Below, piece after piece: positions 14,612 to 14,694 of a DNA stretch of 14,694 nucleotides; positions within the stretch are counted from its first letter, which is position 1; every line of letters starts with the position of its first letter. A model generated the notes under the pieces. It saw nothing but the letters and a program-made list of their open reading frames with translations, was not told the origin of the DNA and ran no database searches. A program made the translations under genes and the position numbers. Origin of the DNA: Chloroflexota bacterium (GTDB lineage: Bacteria; Chloroflexota; Dehalococcoidia; Dehalococcoidales; RBG-16-60-22); the NCBI GenBank assembly GCA_016190585.1, contig JACPQH010000030.1:1-14694 (forward strand). Reading direction: 5' to 3'.

Positions 14612-14679
14612 ATCTCCAAGTTCATGAAGGAGCGCTACCCAGATAAGCCGGTCTACAACCTGCTCGTCCAGCCCATCGA
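14606..14679 (+). repeat. inverted second copy of tubulin-like coding sequence
   Basis: These 74 bases match the reverse complement of 14484-14557 at 70 positions, with a 48-base spacer. Read on the plus strand they encode GVISKFMKERYPDKPVYNLL then VQPIEKK, against GIISKFM...LLVLPFEHE in the minus-strand gene. The four differences are Ile to Val, one silent third-position change, Leu to Gln and Phe to Ile. The plus-strand frame has no family-like sequence before it (it reads SGRQQE), so the copy is joined artificially or by rearrangement near 14606. Confidence 0.75.
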
Positions 14680-14694
14680 AAAAAAATATACCAC

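Noticed and set aside
14612..14694. Continuation of the tubulin-like frame to the right edge
   Set aside because: That stretch is the antisense of the inverted copy, in register, so it is open by chance and does not represent the true N-terminus.

Overview
The window looks like a complete short contig, or the end of one, from an anaerobic, GC-rich bacterium. The best guess is Chloroflexota (Dehalococcoidia-like). This rests on gene content: a non-canonical tubulin/FtsZ GTPase beside dnaX-ybaB-recR, a cysteine-rich Fe-S protein, a DGC protein, PerR with rubrerythrin, and an acyl-CoA dehydrogenase. The assignment is inference, with no rRNA to anchor it. The left edge cuts a SHOCT-domain gene. 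The right edge folds back on itself inside the tubulin-like gene.

Layout. 1-627 (+): tail of a SHOCT protein, then a DGC-family zinc-binding protein. 628-978: a more AT-rich stretch with an inverted repeat, a remnant resembling a HicA toxin C-terminus, and the perR promoter/operator. 979-1825 (+): perR and a short rubrerythrin, an oxidative-stress pair. 1858-4899 (-): a frameshifted acyl-CoA dehydrogenase, a DEAD-box RNA helicase and a double zinc-ribbon protein. 4900-5487: a 588-base non-coding region with a minus-strand promoter, a strikingly structured multi-hairpin element, and then a promoter, switching hairpins and an intrinsic terminator ahead of a P-type ATPase. 5488-8058 (+): the ATPase. 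8069-9941 (-): a three-gene cluster of a cysteine-rich Fe-S protein, a pyruvate-kinase C-domain-like protein and a fumarylacetoacetate-hydrolase family enzyme. 10060-13667 (-): recO, recR, ybaB, dnaX, with REP-like GC-rich palindromes in the gaps around recO. 13754 to the end (-): the tubulin/FtsZ-like GTPase.

Four promoters can be read by eye (perR, zinc-ribbon, ATPase, dnaX). All have an 18-base spacer between a TTG-type -35 and a TATAAT-like -10. Two of them (perR, dnaX) sit so close to the start codon that the mRNA should be leaderless. The most interesting signals are the attenuator-like leader of the P-type ATPase, the structured element just upstream of it, and the inverted, slightly diverged second copy of tubulin-like coding sequence at the right end.
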